64,000 nt of DNA. Origin: Lachnospiraceae bacterium. GTDB lineage: Bacteria > Bacillota > Clostridia > Lachnospirales > Lachnospiraceae. The position numbers were made by a program, and so were the translations under genes. The stretch is from positions 62,001 through 126,000 of the forward strand of contig SVEB01000041.1 of NCBI GenBank assembly GCA_015057635.1, given 5' to 3'. Positions within the stretch are counted from its first letter, which is position 1. Every line of letters begins with the position of its first letter. Shown here one piece after another: positions 1 to 8,273 of the stretch. The notes below the pieces were generated by a model. It was not told the DNA's origin. It saw only the letters and a program-made list of their open reading frames with translations, and ran no database searches.

Positions 1-894
1 AAAGATATTAAGAGAGCACAGATTGTAGAATTTTATAATGGATTGCTCTATTCAACTAATCCAATTGGAACGGGAACCCTAAAAATAATCAATAATCTGA
101 TAAAAAGCGCACTAGATCAAGCGGTATATAATGATTTGCTTCTAAAAAATCCGGCAGAAAATATTTTAAAAGAAGTTGCGACACCTCCGGAGAAAGAGAG
201 AAGAGCATTAACAAAAAAAGAACAAGAAATTTTCTTTGGATATGTTAAGCAGGATGTTTTTTTTAAAAAATATCTTCCCTTATTTACGGTGATTTTTGGA
301 ACTGGCGCTAGAATAGGAGAAATAACAGCATTAACATGGAATGATATTGATTTTGAGAATGAAGTTATTAGGATTGATAAGACTCTTCATTATCTTAGAA
401 AGGTGAATGAGGACGGGCATCACTATCTTATTACAACACCTAAAACAGTAAAGTCTATTAGGGAAATTCCTATGTTAATAGAAGTGAAAGAAGCATTATT
501 GAAGCAAAGGCAGAACCAAAACTTATTGGGAACCAAGAGCGAAATTGTTATAAATGGTTATTCGGATTTTGTTTTTACAACTTCAAGATGTAAACCGTAT
601 ACACCAGATGGTGTTAATTTAGAAATAAAAAGAGTTATAAACTCTTATAATGAGCATGAGAAGCTCAATGCAGTGTTGCATGAAAGGGAACCTGAGTTGT
701 TAGAATTATTTTCGCCTCATATAATTCGTCATACTTTTGCAAGTAGATGTTTTGAGGAAGGTTTACAGCCTAAGACTACCCAGAGTATTTTGGGGCATGC
801 TAATTTACGCACAACAATGGATGTCTATACTCACTGTAATCAAGAGGCACTAAAAAAAGAGATGGATCTATTGAATAAATTAGCGATTTCTTAA
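1..894 (+). CDS. Tyrosine recombinase/integrase, C-terminal part (5' end outside window)
   Basis: Site-specific DNA recombinase of the phage integrase family, which cuts and rejoins att sites through a catalytic tyrosine. The reading frame is open from base 1 (KDIKRAQIVEFYNG upstream of the first possible TTG start at 43), so the true start lies outside the window. What remains is part of the helical core-binding domain and the whole catalytic domain. The catalytic residues are visible: Arg in GTGARIGEITALTW, Lys in TPKTVKS, the HIIRH box, the late His in LGHANLRTT and Tyr in DVYTH. It is full length at the C-terminus (ends TAA 892-894). Codon use is more A+T-rich than in the gdpP operon next to it, which fits a mobile element ending here. 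The family is clear; the element it belongs to cannot be seen. Confidence 0.93.
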   Translation, partial: KDIKRAQIVEFYNGLLYSTNPIGTGTLKIINNLIKSALDQAVYNDLLLKNPAENILKEVATPPEKERRALTKKEQEIFFGYVKQDVFFKKYLPLFTVIFGTGARIGEITALTWNDIDFENEVIRIDKTLHYLRKVNEDGHHYLITTPKTVKSIREIPMLIEVKEALLKQRQNQNLLGTKSEIVINGYSDFVFTTSRCKPYTPDGVNLEIKRVINSYNEHEKLNAVLHEREPELLELFSPHIIRHTFASRCFEEGLQPKTTQSILGHANLRTTMDVYTHCNQEALKKEMDLLNKLAIS

Positions 895-1114
895 TGAATA
901 AGCTGAGATACCAATAAAAGTCTGACACCAATTTTGACACCAAAATTTGAATAATAGATGAAATGTAATGACATCAGATGAAATATAGAAAGATCGGAAT
1001 TCATGCATTTTAACAAGTAATAGCACGTGATGACTCATAATGAAATTCAAAAGAGTCACATCGCTTTAATGCCATACACATTAGATTAATTCTTAGTAAT
1101 TAAGCTAATTTTAG
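895..1114. other. Intergenic region after the integrase, possible attachment region
   Basis: No gene is seen. A heptamer GACACCA occurs twice 12 bp apart (924-930 and 936-942) just after the integrase stop, and an imperfect inverted repeat built on GATGACTC/GAGTCACATC lies near 1028-1064. Integrase genes often lie beside their att site, so the element boundary may be in here. With only one end in the window the att core cannot be defined. Confidence 0.3.
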
Positions 1115-1148
1115 GAGGCCATTGCATTTATGCAATGGCCTCTTTTTT
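1115..1148 (+). terminator. Rho-independent terminator
   Basis: A perfect 12-bp stem, GAGGCCATTGCA (1115-1126) with its complement at 1131-1142, a TTTA loop and six T residues. It probably ends transcription leaving the integrase side and insulates gdpP. Confidence 0.85.
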
Positions 1149-1364
1149 GTCGTTTGGTTATATAAAACTGCAGTTTGAGCAGAATTGTTTTATGGAATGA
1201 TGACTCAGATTATCTCCTTTATATTAGATCATTTATTAGTAATATATCTTGCAATTTGAGGAATGTGAGCAAAATATAAGAGAAAATGGATGAACAGAAG
1301 GGGGACGATTAAATACAGCGTAACCTTAAGAAGAGCTGTCAGGCATGGCTCTAAGAAATAATAC

Positions 1365-1393
1365 TTTCACTTCAGTCGGATAAATGGTATAAT
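1365..1393 (+). promoter_or_regulatory. Promoter of the gdpP-rplI-dnaB operon
   Basis: Extended -10 TGGTATAAT (TATAAT at 1388-1393) with a weak -35-like TTTCAC at 1365-1370, 17 bp apart. It lies about 75 bp before the gdpP start, and no other good promoter was seen between the terminator and the gene. Confidence 0.55.
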
Positions 1394-1468
1394 GTAGGGT
1401 GCAATTAGCAGGATTTATAAGAAATATCCTGTACAGTCTGCATGCAGGCGAATGAAGGAGCAATCAAT

Positions 1469-3520
1469 ATGAAGAATAAAAATAAACTGTATGGCGCACT
1501 CCGGTCCTACTTAAGATGGCCGCTTCTGCTTACCATACTGCTTGTGGCTATGAATCTGTGCATTTATATGATTGACCGTAAGGCAAGCATTGTGATGTCT
1601 TTATTTGTAGCACTGTACTTTATCGTTGCTCTGCTGTTATACTTTGTGAAACGGCCTACCATTATTGGAGATATGGTGCGATTTGCAACTAATTACGGGA
1701 ATATTCAGAGAAGGCTCTTAAAGGAGTTGGCTCTTCCGTATGCAGTATTGGATGCAAATGGACGAATGCTCTGGGGAAATGATGAATTTTGTGATATTAT
1801 TGGCTCTGAACAGAAGGCAAAGAAATCAATCACAAATATATTCCCAGAGGTGACAAAAGACGTATTTCCAAATAATGAGATGGATGTGGAACTTCATTTA
1901 AGCTTTGAGGAAGCAAATTATAAAGTGGTTTTACGAAAGGTGCTGACACCGGATATCGAGGATGACTATTATTTGCTGAATGAAGAAGAGAAGGATAAGA
2001 GTGCTTACCTGATCGCGATGTATCTGTATGATGAGACAGAGAATATGGGACTTAAGAAAGCCAACTCCGATCAGAAGCAGATTATCGGCCTTTTGTATAT
2101 TGATAATTATGAAGAGGCACTTGAGAGTATTGATGAAGTCAGACGGTCTTTATTAACCGCGTTAGTAGACCGTAAGATCAATAAGTATATGCAGAGCATT
2201 GATGCGGTGATTAAGAAGTTAGAGAAGGACAAGTATATATTCGTATTCCAGAATAAATACCTACCACAGCTGCAGAGCAACAAGTTCTCCATTTTAGAAG
2301 AAGTAAGGGCAGTCAATATTGGAAATGAGATGTCCGTTACGATCAGTATGGGACTTGGCGTGAATGCGGATTCGTATATCCGTGGATATGAGCTTGCCAG
2401 AGCAGCAATTGATTTAGCACTTGGACGAGGCGGCGATCAGGCAGTCGTAAAAGAAGGCGAGAAGATCTATTACTATGGTGGAAAGAGCGTCTCTGTAGAA
2501 AAGAATACGAGGGTTAAGGCCAGAGTAAAAGCCCATGCACTGAAGGAATTCGTGGAAGCGAAGGATAAAGTCGTGATTATGGGACATTCTATTGGAGATG
2601 TAGACTCATTTGGTGCTGCGATCGGTGTGTACCGCATTGCAAAGACACTGAATAAAAAAGCACATATTGTCATCAATGAGGTTACGACTTCCGTAAGACC
2701 GATGTTAAGCCGTTTTATGAACAATCCGGATTATGAAGAGGATATGATCTTAAACAGCGCACAGGCGATTGAGGCGGTAGATGCGAACACAATCTTAGTC
2801 GTGGTAGATGTAAACCGTCCGTCCTATACCGAATGTCCGGAGTTATTGAAACTAACTAAGACAATCGTGATTCTTGACCATCACAGACAGACCGGGGAAG
2901 CGATTGAGAATGCAGCGCTTTCTTATATCGAGCCATATGCATCCTCATCCTGTGAGATGGTGGCGGAAATCCTACAGTATATCGGAGAAGGCTTAAAGCT
3001 TCGCCAGGTTGAGGCAGATGCGATGTATTCGGGCATTATGATCGATACGAATAACTTCCTGACCAAGACGGGAGTTCGTACATTTGAGGCTGCAGCATTC
3101 TTAAGAAGAAGCGGTGCTGACGTGACAAGAATCCGTAAGGCATTCCGTACGGATATGACAGAGTATCTCACAAAGGCGCAGGCCATTACGTCTACCGAGA
3201 TTTTCATGGAACATTATGCATTTGCAGAATGCGGTACTAAAGGTGTGGAATCTCCAACCGTATTAGGGGCACAGGTGGCGAATGATCTGCTCGAGATTGA
3301 TGAAATAAAAGCATCGTTTGTATTTACGCAGTTTAACGGAAAGATATATATCAGCGCACGTTCCATTGATGAGCTGAATGTACAGGTAGTCATGGAGAAA
3401 TTAGGCGGCGGTGGCCATATGAGCGTTGCCGGTGCGCAGTTAGTGGACTGTACCGTAGAAGAAGCGATGGGAAAAGTAAAAGAAGTACTGATAACGATGA
3501 CACAGGAGGGTGAAATTTAA
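1469..3520 (+). CDS. gdpP: Cyclic-di-AMP phosphodiesterase GdpP (DHH family)
   Basis: Membrane-bound enzyme that hydrolyses c-di-AMP to pApA, lowering the messenger that controls potassium, osmotic and wall homeostasis. The 683-residue protein has the usual order: two membrane segments (about residues 17-60), a degenerate PAS region (about 75-140), a degenerate GGDEF domain (GRGGDQAVV), a DHH domain with GHSIGDVDSFGAAIG, VVVDVNRP and ILDHHRQ, and a DHHA1 end with GGGGHMSVAGAQ. The DHH metal ligands appear intact. I chose ATG 1469 over the in-frame ATG at 1442 because AAGGAG lies 8 bp before it. The stop directly abuts rplI, so the genes are co-transcribed, the usual Firmicute gdpP-rplI-dnaB order. 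Confidence 0.93.
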   Translation: MKNKNKLYGALRSYLRWPLLLTILLVAMNLCIYMIDRKASIVMSLFVALYFIVALLLYFVKRPTIIGDMVRFATNYGNIQRRLLKELALPYAVLDANGRMLWGNDEFCDIIGSEQKAKKSITNIFPEVTKDVFPNNEMDVELHLSFEEANYKVVLRKVLTPDIEDDYYLLNEEEKDKSAYLIAMYLYDETENMGLKKANSDQKQIIGLLYIDNYEEALESIDEVRRSLLTALVDRKINKYMQSIDAVIKKLEKDKYIFVFQNKYLPQLQSNKFSILEEVRAVNIGNEMSVTISMGLGVNADSYIRGYELARAAIDLALGRGGDQAVVKEGEKIYYYGGKSVSVEKNTRVKARVKAHALKEFVEAKDKVVIMGHSIGDVDSFGAAIGVYRIAKTLNKKAHIVINEVTTSVRPMLSRFMNNPDYEEDMILNSAQAIEAVDANTILVVVDVNRPSYTECPELLKLTKTIVILDHHRQTGEAIENAALSYIEPYASSSCEMVAEILQYIGEGLKLRQVEADAMYSGIMIDTNNFLTKTGVRTFEAAAFLRRSGADVTRIRKAFRTDMTEYLTKAQAITSTEIFMEHYAFAECGTKGVESPTVLGAQVANDLLEIDEIKASFVFTQFNGKIYISARSIDELNVQVVMEKLGGGGHMSVAGAQLVDCTVEEAMGKVKEVLITMTQEGEI

Positions 3521-3967
3521 ATGCAGGTAATTTTATTAGAAGATGTAAAAGCATTAGGAAAAAAAGGTGATATTGTTAAGGTAAGTGACGGTTATGCCAG
3601 AAACTTCATTTTACCTAAGAATAAAGGGTTAGAAGCAACTGCAAAGAACTTAAATGACTTAAAACTTCAGAAGGCTGCGGAAGCAAAGAAACAGCAGGAA
3701 ATCTTAGAAGAAGCACAGAACTTAAAGAAAGAAATTGAAGAGAAGAGCGTTCTTCTTAAGATCAAAGCCGGTGAAGGCGGAAGAACATTCGGTTCCGTTT
3801 CCACTAAGGAAATTGCGCAGGCATTAAAAGAGCAGCATGGCTATGACATCGATAAGAAGAAGTTACAGTTAAGCGACCCAATCCGTAATATGGGAACCTA
3901 TACTGTTCCAATCAAACTTCATCCAAAGGTAACAGCTGAGTTAAAAGTAAAAGTAGACAGTTTATAG
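3521..3967 (+). CDS. rplI: 50S ribosomal protein bL9
   Basis: Large-subunit ribosomal protein that binds 23S rRNA at the base of the L1 stalk and helps reading-frame maintenance. At 148 residues it has family length. The N-terminal rRNA-binding domain starts [19 protein letters not shown] and contains the conserved GYARNFILP segment; a long lysine/glutamate-rich connecting helix (about 45-75) leads to the C-terminal domain with [17 protein letters not shown] lies inside the end of gdpP and the ATG follows the gdpP stop with no gap, so translation is probably coupled. Confidence 0.97.
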   Translation: MQVILLEDVKALGKKGDIVKVSDGYARNFILPKNKGLEATAKNLNDLKLQKAAEAKKQQEILEEAQNLKKEIEEKSVLLKIKAGEGGRTFGSVSTKEIAQALKEQHGYDIDKKKLQLSDPIRNMGTYTVPIKLHPKVTAELKVKVDSL

Positions 3968-3982
3968 AGAGGGTGACAGAGT

Positions 3983-5314
3983 ATGGACGAGGCATTTATC
4001 AAGAAGATACTTCCGCATAGTCAAGAGGCTGAACAGTCTGTAATAGGTTCCATGATTATGGACAGGGATGCAATTATCGCAGCGTCCGAAATGATCACAA
4101 GTGATGATTTTTACCAGCATCAGTATGGCGTTTTATACGATGCGATGATTGAACTGTTTACAGAAGGAAAGCCAGTTGATCTGGTTACTCTTCAGAATAA
4201 ATTAAAAGAAAAAGAGGTTCCGCCGGAATTATGTTCCCTTGAATTCATTTCGGATCTGATCCGTGCGGTACCGACTTCCGCTAATGTACGTTATTATGCT
4301 TCAATTGTAAGCGAGAAGGCATTATTAAGACGTCTTATTAAGGTGACAGAGGGCATTACAAACAGCTGTTATCTGGATAAGGAAAAAATCGATGTGATAT
4401 TGGAGCAGACAGAAAAGGATATCTTTAATATCGTGCAGAATCGAAGCACAGGCGATTTCGTCAGCATCAAAGATGTTGTTATCAAATCGTTAGACAGTAT
4501 TGAAGCAGCGTCCCGTACAAAGGGAAGCGTTACGGGTATCGCGACCGGATTCTATGATCTGGATTATAAGATGGCAGGTCTTCAGCCTTCCGATCTTATC
4601 TTAATTGCGGCCCGACCATCTATGGGTAAGACCGCGTTCGTACTAAATATTGCAGAATATGTAGCCGTAAAGTCAAAGATTACAACTGCAATCTTTAGTT
4701 TGGAAATGTCGAAGAATCAGCTTGTAAATCGTATTCTTGCGATGAACTCAAAAGTTGATTCACAGTCAATCCGTAGCGGTGATTTAAGTGATGACGACTG
4801 GGCAAGATTAATGGAAAGTGCCCGCGTAGTCGGGGAATCCGGACTGATCATTGATGATACGCCGGGTATCTCGATTACCGAACTTCGTTCAAAATGCCGT
4901 AAGTTTAAGTTAGAGCATAATCTTGGCCTTGTTATCATCGATTACCTTCAGTTAATGACAGGTGGCAACAAGAAAGCAGAATCAAGACAGCAGGAGGTAT
5001 CCGATATCTCCCGTTCTCTTAAGGCACTAGCCAGAGAGATTAACTGCCCGGTTATCGCATTATCCCAGTTAAGCCGTGCGGTGGAACAGAGACCGGATAA
5101 ACGTCCGATGCTATCGGATCTTCGTGAATCCGGTGCGATTGAGCAGGATGCCGATGTTATTATGTTTATTTACCGTGATGATTACTATAACCGCGATTCG
5201 GAAGAAAAGGGTGTTTCGGAAATCATTATCGGTAAACAGAGAAATGGTCCGACCGGCACCGTAAAACTCGCCTGGTTATCCCAGTTCACTAAGTTCGCCA
5301 ACCTCGAACGTTAG
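3983..5314 (+). CDS. dnaB: Replicative DNA helicase DnaB
   Basis: Hexameric 5'-3' helicase that unwinds DNA at the replication fork and works with primase. The 443-residue protein has the N-terminal DnaB domain (PHSQEAEQSVIGSMI), then the RecA-like motor with Walker A ARPSMGKTAF, Walker B-like IIDYLQLM, the SQLSRAVE motif and the DLRESGAIEQDADVI signature. It follows rplI by 15 bp with GAGGGTG as ribosome binding site and is last in the operon. The long palindrome at 5323 starts 8 bp after its stop and probably terminates the transcript. No intein or other insertion is seen. Confidence 0.97.
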   Translation: MDEAFIKKILPHSQEAEQSVIGSMIMDRDAIIAASEMITSDDFYQHQYGVLYDAMIELFTEGKPVDLVTLQNKLKEKEVPPELCSLEFISDLIRAVPTSANVRYYASIVSEKALLRRLIKVTEGITNSCYLDKEKIDVILEQTEKDIFNIVQNRSTGDFVSIKDVVIKSLDSIEAASRTKGSVTGIATGFYDLDYKMAGLQPSDLILIAARPSMGKTAFVLNIAEYVAVKSKITTAIFSLEMSKNQLVNRILAMNSKVDSQSIRSGDLSDDDWARLMESARVVGESGLIIDDTPGISITELRSKCRKFKLEHNLGLVIIDYLQLMTGGNKKAESRQQEVSDISRSLKALAREINCPVIALSQLSRAVEQRPDKRPMLSDLRESGAIEQDADVIMFIYRDDYYNRDSEEKGVSEIIIGKQRNGPTGTVKLAWLSQFTKFANLER

Positions 5315-5322
5315 ATTTAGAG

Positions 5323-5526
5323 GAGGCCGCACGCCACCCCCGGTGCCATGCGGCAGCCAGATTTCCAATGTTCGGACGCGAGAGCGGAAAAAAGGTGGCA
5401 TATTCTTTGCCTATCAGACAGGAAAGCACTGTCTGCTATTCAAAGAATATGCCACCTTTTTTCCGTCTCGAGCCGGACATTCGGAAATCTGGCTGCCACA
5501 TGGCACCGGGGGTGGCGTGCGGCCTC
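5323..5526 (+). repeat. Long palindromic element, copy A (long form)
   Basis: A 204-bp near-perfect hairpin. The outer arm begins GAGGCCGCACGCCACCCCC and its complement ends at 5526. The left core GTTCGGACGCGAGAGCGGA is at 5370-5388 and the right core CCGTCTCGAGCCGGACATT at 5463-5481. Between them a 25-bp perfect inner arm (from 5384) encloses a loop (5410-5440) holding its own small stem, CAGACAG/CTGTCTG. The arms pair with each other but are unrelated to the arms of the other copies at 6509, 24677, 27988 and 29123. It starts 8 bp after the dnaB stop, between convergent genes, so it may act as a terminator. It lacks a classic T-tract after the stem. Confidence 0.85.
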
Positions 5527-5558
5527 ACAATGCGTTTCTTTGAAACGCATTGTGAGGC
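5524..5558 (+). repeat. Accessory hairpin beside palindrome A
   Basis: A perfect 16-bp stem with a TTT loop: CCTCACAATGCGTTTC pairs with its complement at 5543-5558. It overlaps the last bases of palindrome A. A diverged form of the same hairpin sits on the matching side of copy B (6470-6502), which suggests it is part of the element. Confidence 0.7.
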
Positions 5559-5640
5559 GCACAGATGGTAGGGGCGATGGGGAGAAAGAGGCGAGGGAGG
5601 GGGGGAGCGTCAGGGAGAGGAAGTACGGGTAAGTGCGGGG
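5559..5640 (+). other. G-rich, purine-rich tract after palindrome A
   Basis: Eighty bases with runs of G (including GGGGGGG) and very little T or C. No start signal and no protein-like frame were seen. Similar purine-rich tails follow copies C and D. Confidence 0.5.
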
Positions 5641-6123
5641 CTAGGTGATGTCTTTACATAGGGATTTCTTTAGGATTGTGTGGGACGTGCAGCTGTCGGA
5701 GGTAAAGTCGTCGTAGAAGGATGGGGATATTTCTTTTGTGGAGCGGATAAGGCAGTATTCGTTGATTCCCGCCGACTGCATTCGCTGTTCGGCTTCTTTT
5801 AGGAGCTGGGCGGCTACGTCGAAGTGACGGTATTTTTTAAGGACATGGATACAGCTTATATATGCCATGCGCATGCCGGTTGGGAAGGCGCCATAGTAAT
5901 GGTATTCTATGCTTCCAACGACCTCATTGTCGATGATGGCCAGTATGCAGGATACGTTTTTATACATAGGATCTGAAAAGCGGCTCTTGGTGGCTTCTGC
6001 GCACTCTACAATGTTGATTTCTTCTTCGCCGAACTCCTCAGGATCAGTAGTCTGCGCTTCTTCTATATATTTGCAATATTCATCTAAGTATCGGATGGAT
6101 AAATCTTTTAATTCTAATTTCAT
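5641..6123 (-). CDS. GNAT-family N-acetyltransferase
   Basis: Predicted acetyl-CoA-dependent acetyltransferase of 160 residues; substrate unknown. The visible GNAT features are the central strand/loop around VSCILAIIDNEVVGSIEY, the strand MAYISCIHVLKKYRHFDVAAQLL (which covers motif A, where the Q/RxxGxG/A loop is degenerate: KKYRHFDVA) and the following helix AEQRMQSAGI. The degenerate acetyl-CoA loop lowers confidence in activity. AAGGAG precedes the ATG at 6123. It is convergent with dnaB, with palindrome A between them, and divergent from the MerR-like gene. Confidence 0.7.
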   Translation of the reverse strand: MKLELKDLSIRYLDEYCKYIEEAQTTDPEEFGEEEINIVECAEATKSRFSDPMYKNVSCILAIIDNEVVGSIEYHYYGAFPTGMRMAYISCIHVLKKYRHFDVAAQLLKEAEQRMQSAGINEYCLIRSTKEISPSFYDDFTSDSCTSHTILKKSLCKDIT

Positions 6124-6469
6124 ATGTTCTCTTTTCTCCTTGGGTAATTGGTCTGTACATTCTTTTTAGGTTTTACGGGAAAACCGGATTTTATACGCTT
6201 ACAATGAACTACATTATTACAGCTTTCAACGTTAGCTCACAGCGCTGGCTGTGTCCTTTCTTTTGTTCTTTTCTTTTTGGGGCCTTTTTTCGTATTTGTA
6301 TTCACCTACCCTTGTTTTACTACGTTATCTTTATTTTGCCCGATTCTCCTGTTTTTGTATCATCCATTCCTTCGACTTTATTCCCCATACTTTAACCTCT
6401 TTTTCTACCATGATATCTTTTCCACCTCAAAAGTCTTCTATCCCTTGCACTACGCCAGTGTGTGCGTAT
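6124..6469. other. Pyrimidine-rich intergenic tract
   Basis: Before the accessory hairpin the plus strand is dominated by T and C with few G (for example the stretch around 6250-6420), so the minus strand is purine-rich. Several open frames cross it, but none has a ribosome binding site or a protein-like composition. Read from the minus strand it is the downstream flank of palindrome B, matching the purine-rich tails of copies A, C and D. Confidence 0.5.
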
Positions 6470-6502
6470 CACAACGCGTTTCACTTAGTGAAATGCATTG
6501 CG
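6470..6502 (-). repeat. Accessory hairpin beside palindrome B
   Basis: An imperfect hairpin, CACAACGCGTTTCAC / GTGAAATGCATTGCG, with a three-base loop. Read on the minus strand it resembles the hairpin at 5524-5558 (CAATGC-TTTC stem) and lies on the same side of the palindrome core. Confidence 0.5.
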
Positions 6503-6508
6503 ATGTCG

Positions 6509-6702
6509 CATGTCTGCCTCCATTCATCCCACATGGATGTTCATGTTCCGGATGTGCGGTTCAAGACGGAAAATAGGGGGAGTCTCTGAATAGCGAACAG
6601 CATTTTTCTATCTGATAGGGAGAGACTTTCCACTCTGTTTTCCGCTCCTGCGTCCGAACAGTGGAATAGGAATGCTCCTGGGGGATGAATGGAGCAGGCA
6701 TG
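6509..6702 (-). repeat. Long palindromic element, copy B (long form, reversed)
   Basis: A 194-bp imperfect hairpin; its ends are CATGTCTGCCTCCATTCATC and the near-complement ending at 6702. Read on the minus strand it has the left core TTCGGACGCAGGAGCGGA (6641-6660), the right core CCGTCTTGAACCGCACATCC (6548-6569) and the loop CCTATCAGATAG...GCTATTC (6588-6619), in the same order as in copies A and C. Its arms are more decayed than in the other copies. It lies between divergent genes, not at a gene 3' end, so a pure terminator role does not explain it. Confidence 0.75.
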
Positions 6703-6793
6703 GGAGCCCCTCCTTAAATGTCAGGAAACGCAGAAATGGGCTAGGTTTAGGGATGGGATGTCGACAGTTTTTATGGAAAATGGGGAGGGGTTG

Positions 6794-6821
6794 TTGCAAA
6801 AGGGGGTGGGAATGTTATAAT
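6794..6821 (+). promoter_or_regulatory. Promoter of the MerR-headed gene
   Basis: Extended -10 TGTTATAAT (TATAAT 6816-6821) with TTGCAA at 6794-6799, 16 bp apart, about 38 bp before the start codon. Confidence 0.65.
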
Positions 6822-6858
6822 TATAGCAAGTGGAAAAATATGGATTAGGAGGTCGCGT

Positions 6859-8178
6859 ATGCAGGAGACAAGATATATGATATCAGATGCCTCGAAAATG
6901 ATAGACGTAAAATCTCATGTACTTCGTTACTGGGAAGGAGAGTTAGATCTTGAAATCTCCCGCAATGAGATGGGGAATCGATATTACAGGCAGGAGGATA
7001 TCGAACTGCTTAAGTCAGTCAAGACATTACGGGACAAAGGTTTTGAGTTAAAGGCAATAAAACTCCTGATACCGAAGATGCATAAGGTAAAAGAACTAGA
7101 TGCCAAACGTCTTTTTGATTTAAGGGACAAGCTTAATATTGCGCTTGGCCTTGTAGGTGTTAAGGAACAGGATACCGGAGCGGAAAAGAAGAGTGATGAG
7201 CAGAAGCCGGATGAGACTCAGTTAGGGGAATCAACGAGTGCTGGCCTTAACAATGAATTTGAATCCATTCAGGCGGAGCCTGATGTAGCAGCGGCCAGGG
7301 AGAAGGAGGATGTACAAGATTTTTCTGGATTAGAGCTAAGAAAAGAGAGTAAGATGCAGAGCATGCAGCAAAAGGATACAAACAACAAGGCATCCGATTC
7401 CTCAGCATGTGTGAAAGAGAGCGAAGCAGAAGAGAGGGAAGTGAAGGAAAGAGAGTCAGTTGAAAAGCAGGAAAAGTGGGACGAGCAGCTAGAGCACATA
7501 GATGAAACAGAGAACCAGGTGCATCAGATAGATCAGAATGATTCGGAAGATGTAAAAACAGAGCGGAAAACAGAATCAAAAGCAGGCAGCAACTTAAATA
7601 GTCAAAAAGAATCGGATGCAGGGGATGAGCAAAAGAAAGTAGGAAGACCGGAGGGCAAAGAGTCTGTGAGTAAGCAGAGAAAAGAAGGCGATTTGAAATA
7701 TTCAGAAGATAAAAGGGGCATGGAAAAGAAGATTCTGGATGCGAGAGATGAGCAGGACAACCAGGAAGCTTTCCAACAGACAGAACCGATGGAGGATCAG
7801 GATATTGTGTCGGAAACCGCGGAGACAAGGCCGGCGGCGGTAAAGGATGGTCATGAATTGATGACAGATAGTCAGAATGAAGACAAGATGATGAAGTTTC
7901 ATCAGATTATGAAGGAAATCGTGGCGGATGCGATGAAAGAGAATGGAGAACAGGTAGCGGCCAAGATGACTGTGCAGATGACGGATGTCATTACGGAAAC
8001 CATGATCAAAGAGCTGGATTATCATATGAGAGTGAGAGAAGAGCGGGAAGAAGAACGCTTTAAACAGTTAGACCGGACGATTCGCGAATTTCAGCAGCAG
8101 AGGCAGCAGGTAGCGGCTACAAAGGATCCGAAGAAGAAAGAGAGCAAGTTTTTTAAAAAAAATAAAAAAAGAATATAA
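6859..8178 (+). CDS. MerR-type HTH protein with long disordered/coiled-coil region (RacA-like architecture)
   Basis: The first ~70 residues form a MerR-type winged helix: YMISDASKMIDVKSHVLRYW, ISRNEMGNRYYRQEDIELL, then LRDKGFELKAIKLL. The next ~260 residues are glutamate/lysine/glutamine-rich and look disordered. A helical segment follows (KFHQIMKEIVADAMKENGEQ onward), then a coiled coil rich in RE/EER and QQQRQQ, and a strongly basic end (KKKESKFFKKNKKRI). There is no effector-binding domain as in classical MerR regulators. HTH plus coiled coil resembles RacA, which anchors chromosome origins at the pole during Bacillus sporulation, but RacA is far shorter. DNA binding is likely; a chromosome-organising role is inference. 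GGAGG precedes ATG 6859. Confidence 0.6.
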   Translation: MQETRYMISDASKMIDVKSHVLRYWEGELDLEISRNEMGNRYYRQEDIELLKSVKTLRDKGFELKAIKLLIPKMHKVKELDAKRLFDLRDKLNIALGLVGVKEQDTGAEKKSDEQKPDETQLGESTSAGLNNEFESIQAEPDVAAAREKEDVQDFSGLELRKESKMQSMQQKDTNNKASDSSACVKESEAEEREVKERESVEKQEKWDEQLEHIDETENQVHQIDQNDSEDVKTERKTESKAGSNLNSQKESDAGDEQKKVGRPEGKESVSKQRKEGDLKYSEDKRGMEKKILDARDEQDNQEAFQQTEPMEDQDIVSETAETRPAAVKDGHELMTDSQNEDKMMKFHQIMKEIVADAMKENGEQVAAKMTVQMTDVITETMIKELDYHMRVREEREEERFKQLDRTIREFQQQRQQVAATKDPKKKESKFFKKNKKRI

Positions 8179-8223
8179 AAGATAATATAGAAAAGAATAT
8201 AGAAAGATTAGGACAAATCGATA

Positions 8224-8257
8224 ATAGAAAAAAAGGTGACCGAATCGGTCACCTTTT
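8224..8257. terminator. Bidirectional terminator
   Basis: Stem AAAAGGTGACCG/CGGTCACCTTTT with a three-base loop. On the minus strand the stem is followed by a long T-run, so it serves the ferredoxin gene best; on the plus strand it can end the MerR-like transcript. Confidence 0.8.
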
Positions 8258-8273
8258 GCTTGGGTATCATCTA

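Noticed and set aside
5343-5632. Three overlapping open frames in and after palindrome A
   Set aside because: They run through the arms of a hairpin, have no ribosome binding site and no protein-like composition; the DNA structure explains them.
6204-6589. Open frames in the pyrimidine-rich tract
   Set aside because: The products are rich in Phe, Leu, Ser and Cys, as T/C-rich DNA would give by chance, with no start signal; they extend into palindrome B.
7247-8025. Minus-strand open frames of up to 193 codons in the MerR-like gene
   Set aside because: They are the reverse of its low-complexity purine-rich coding sequence and lack a ribosome binding site.
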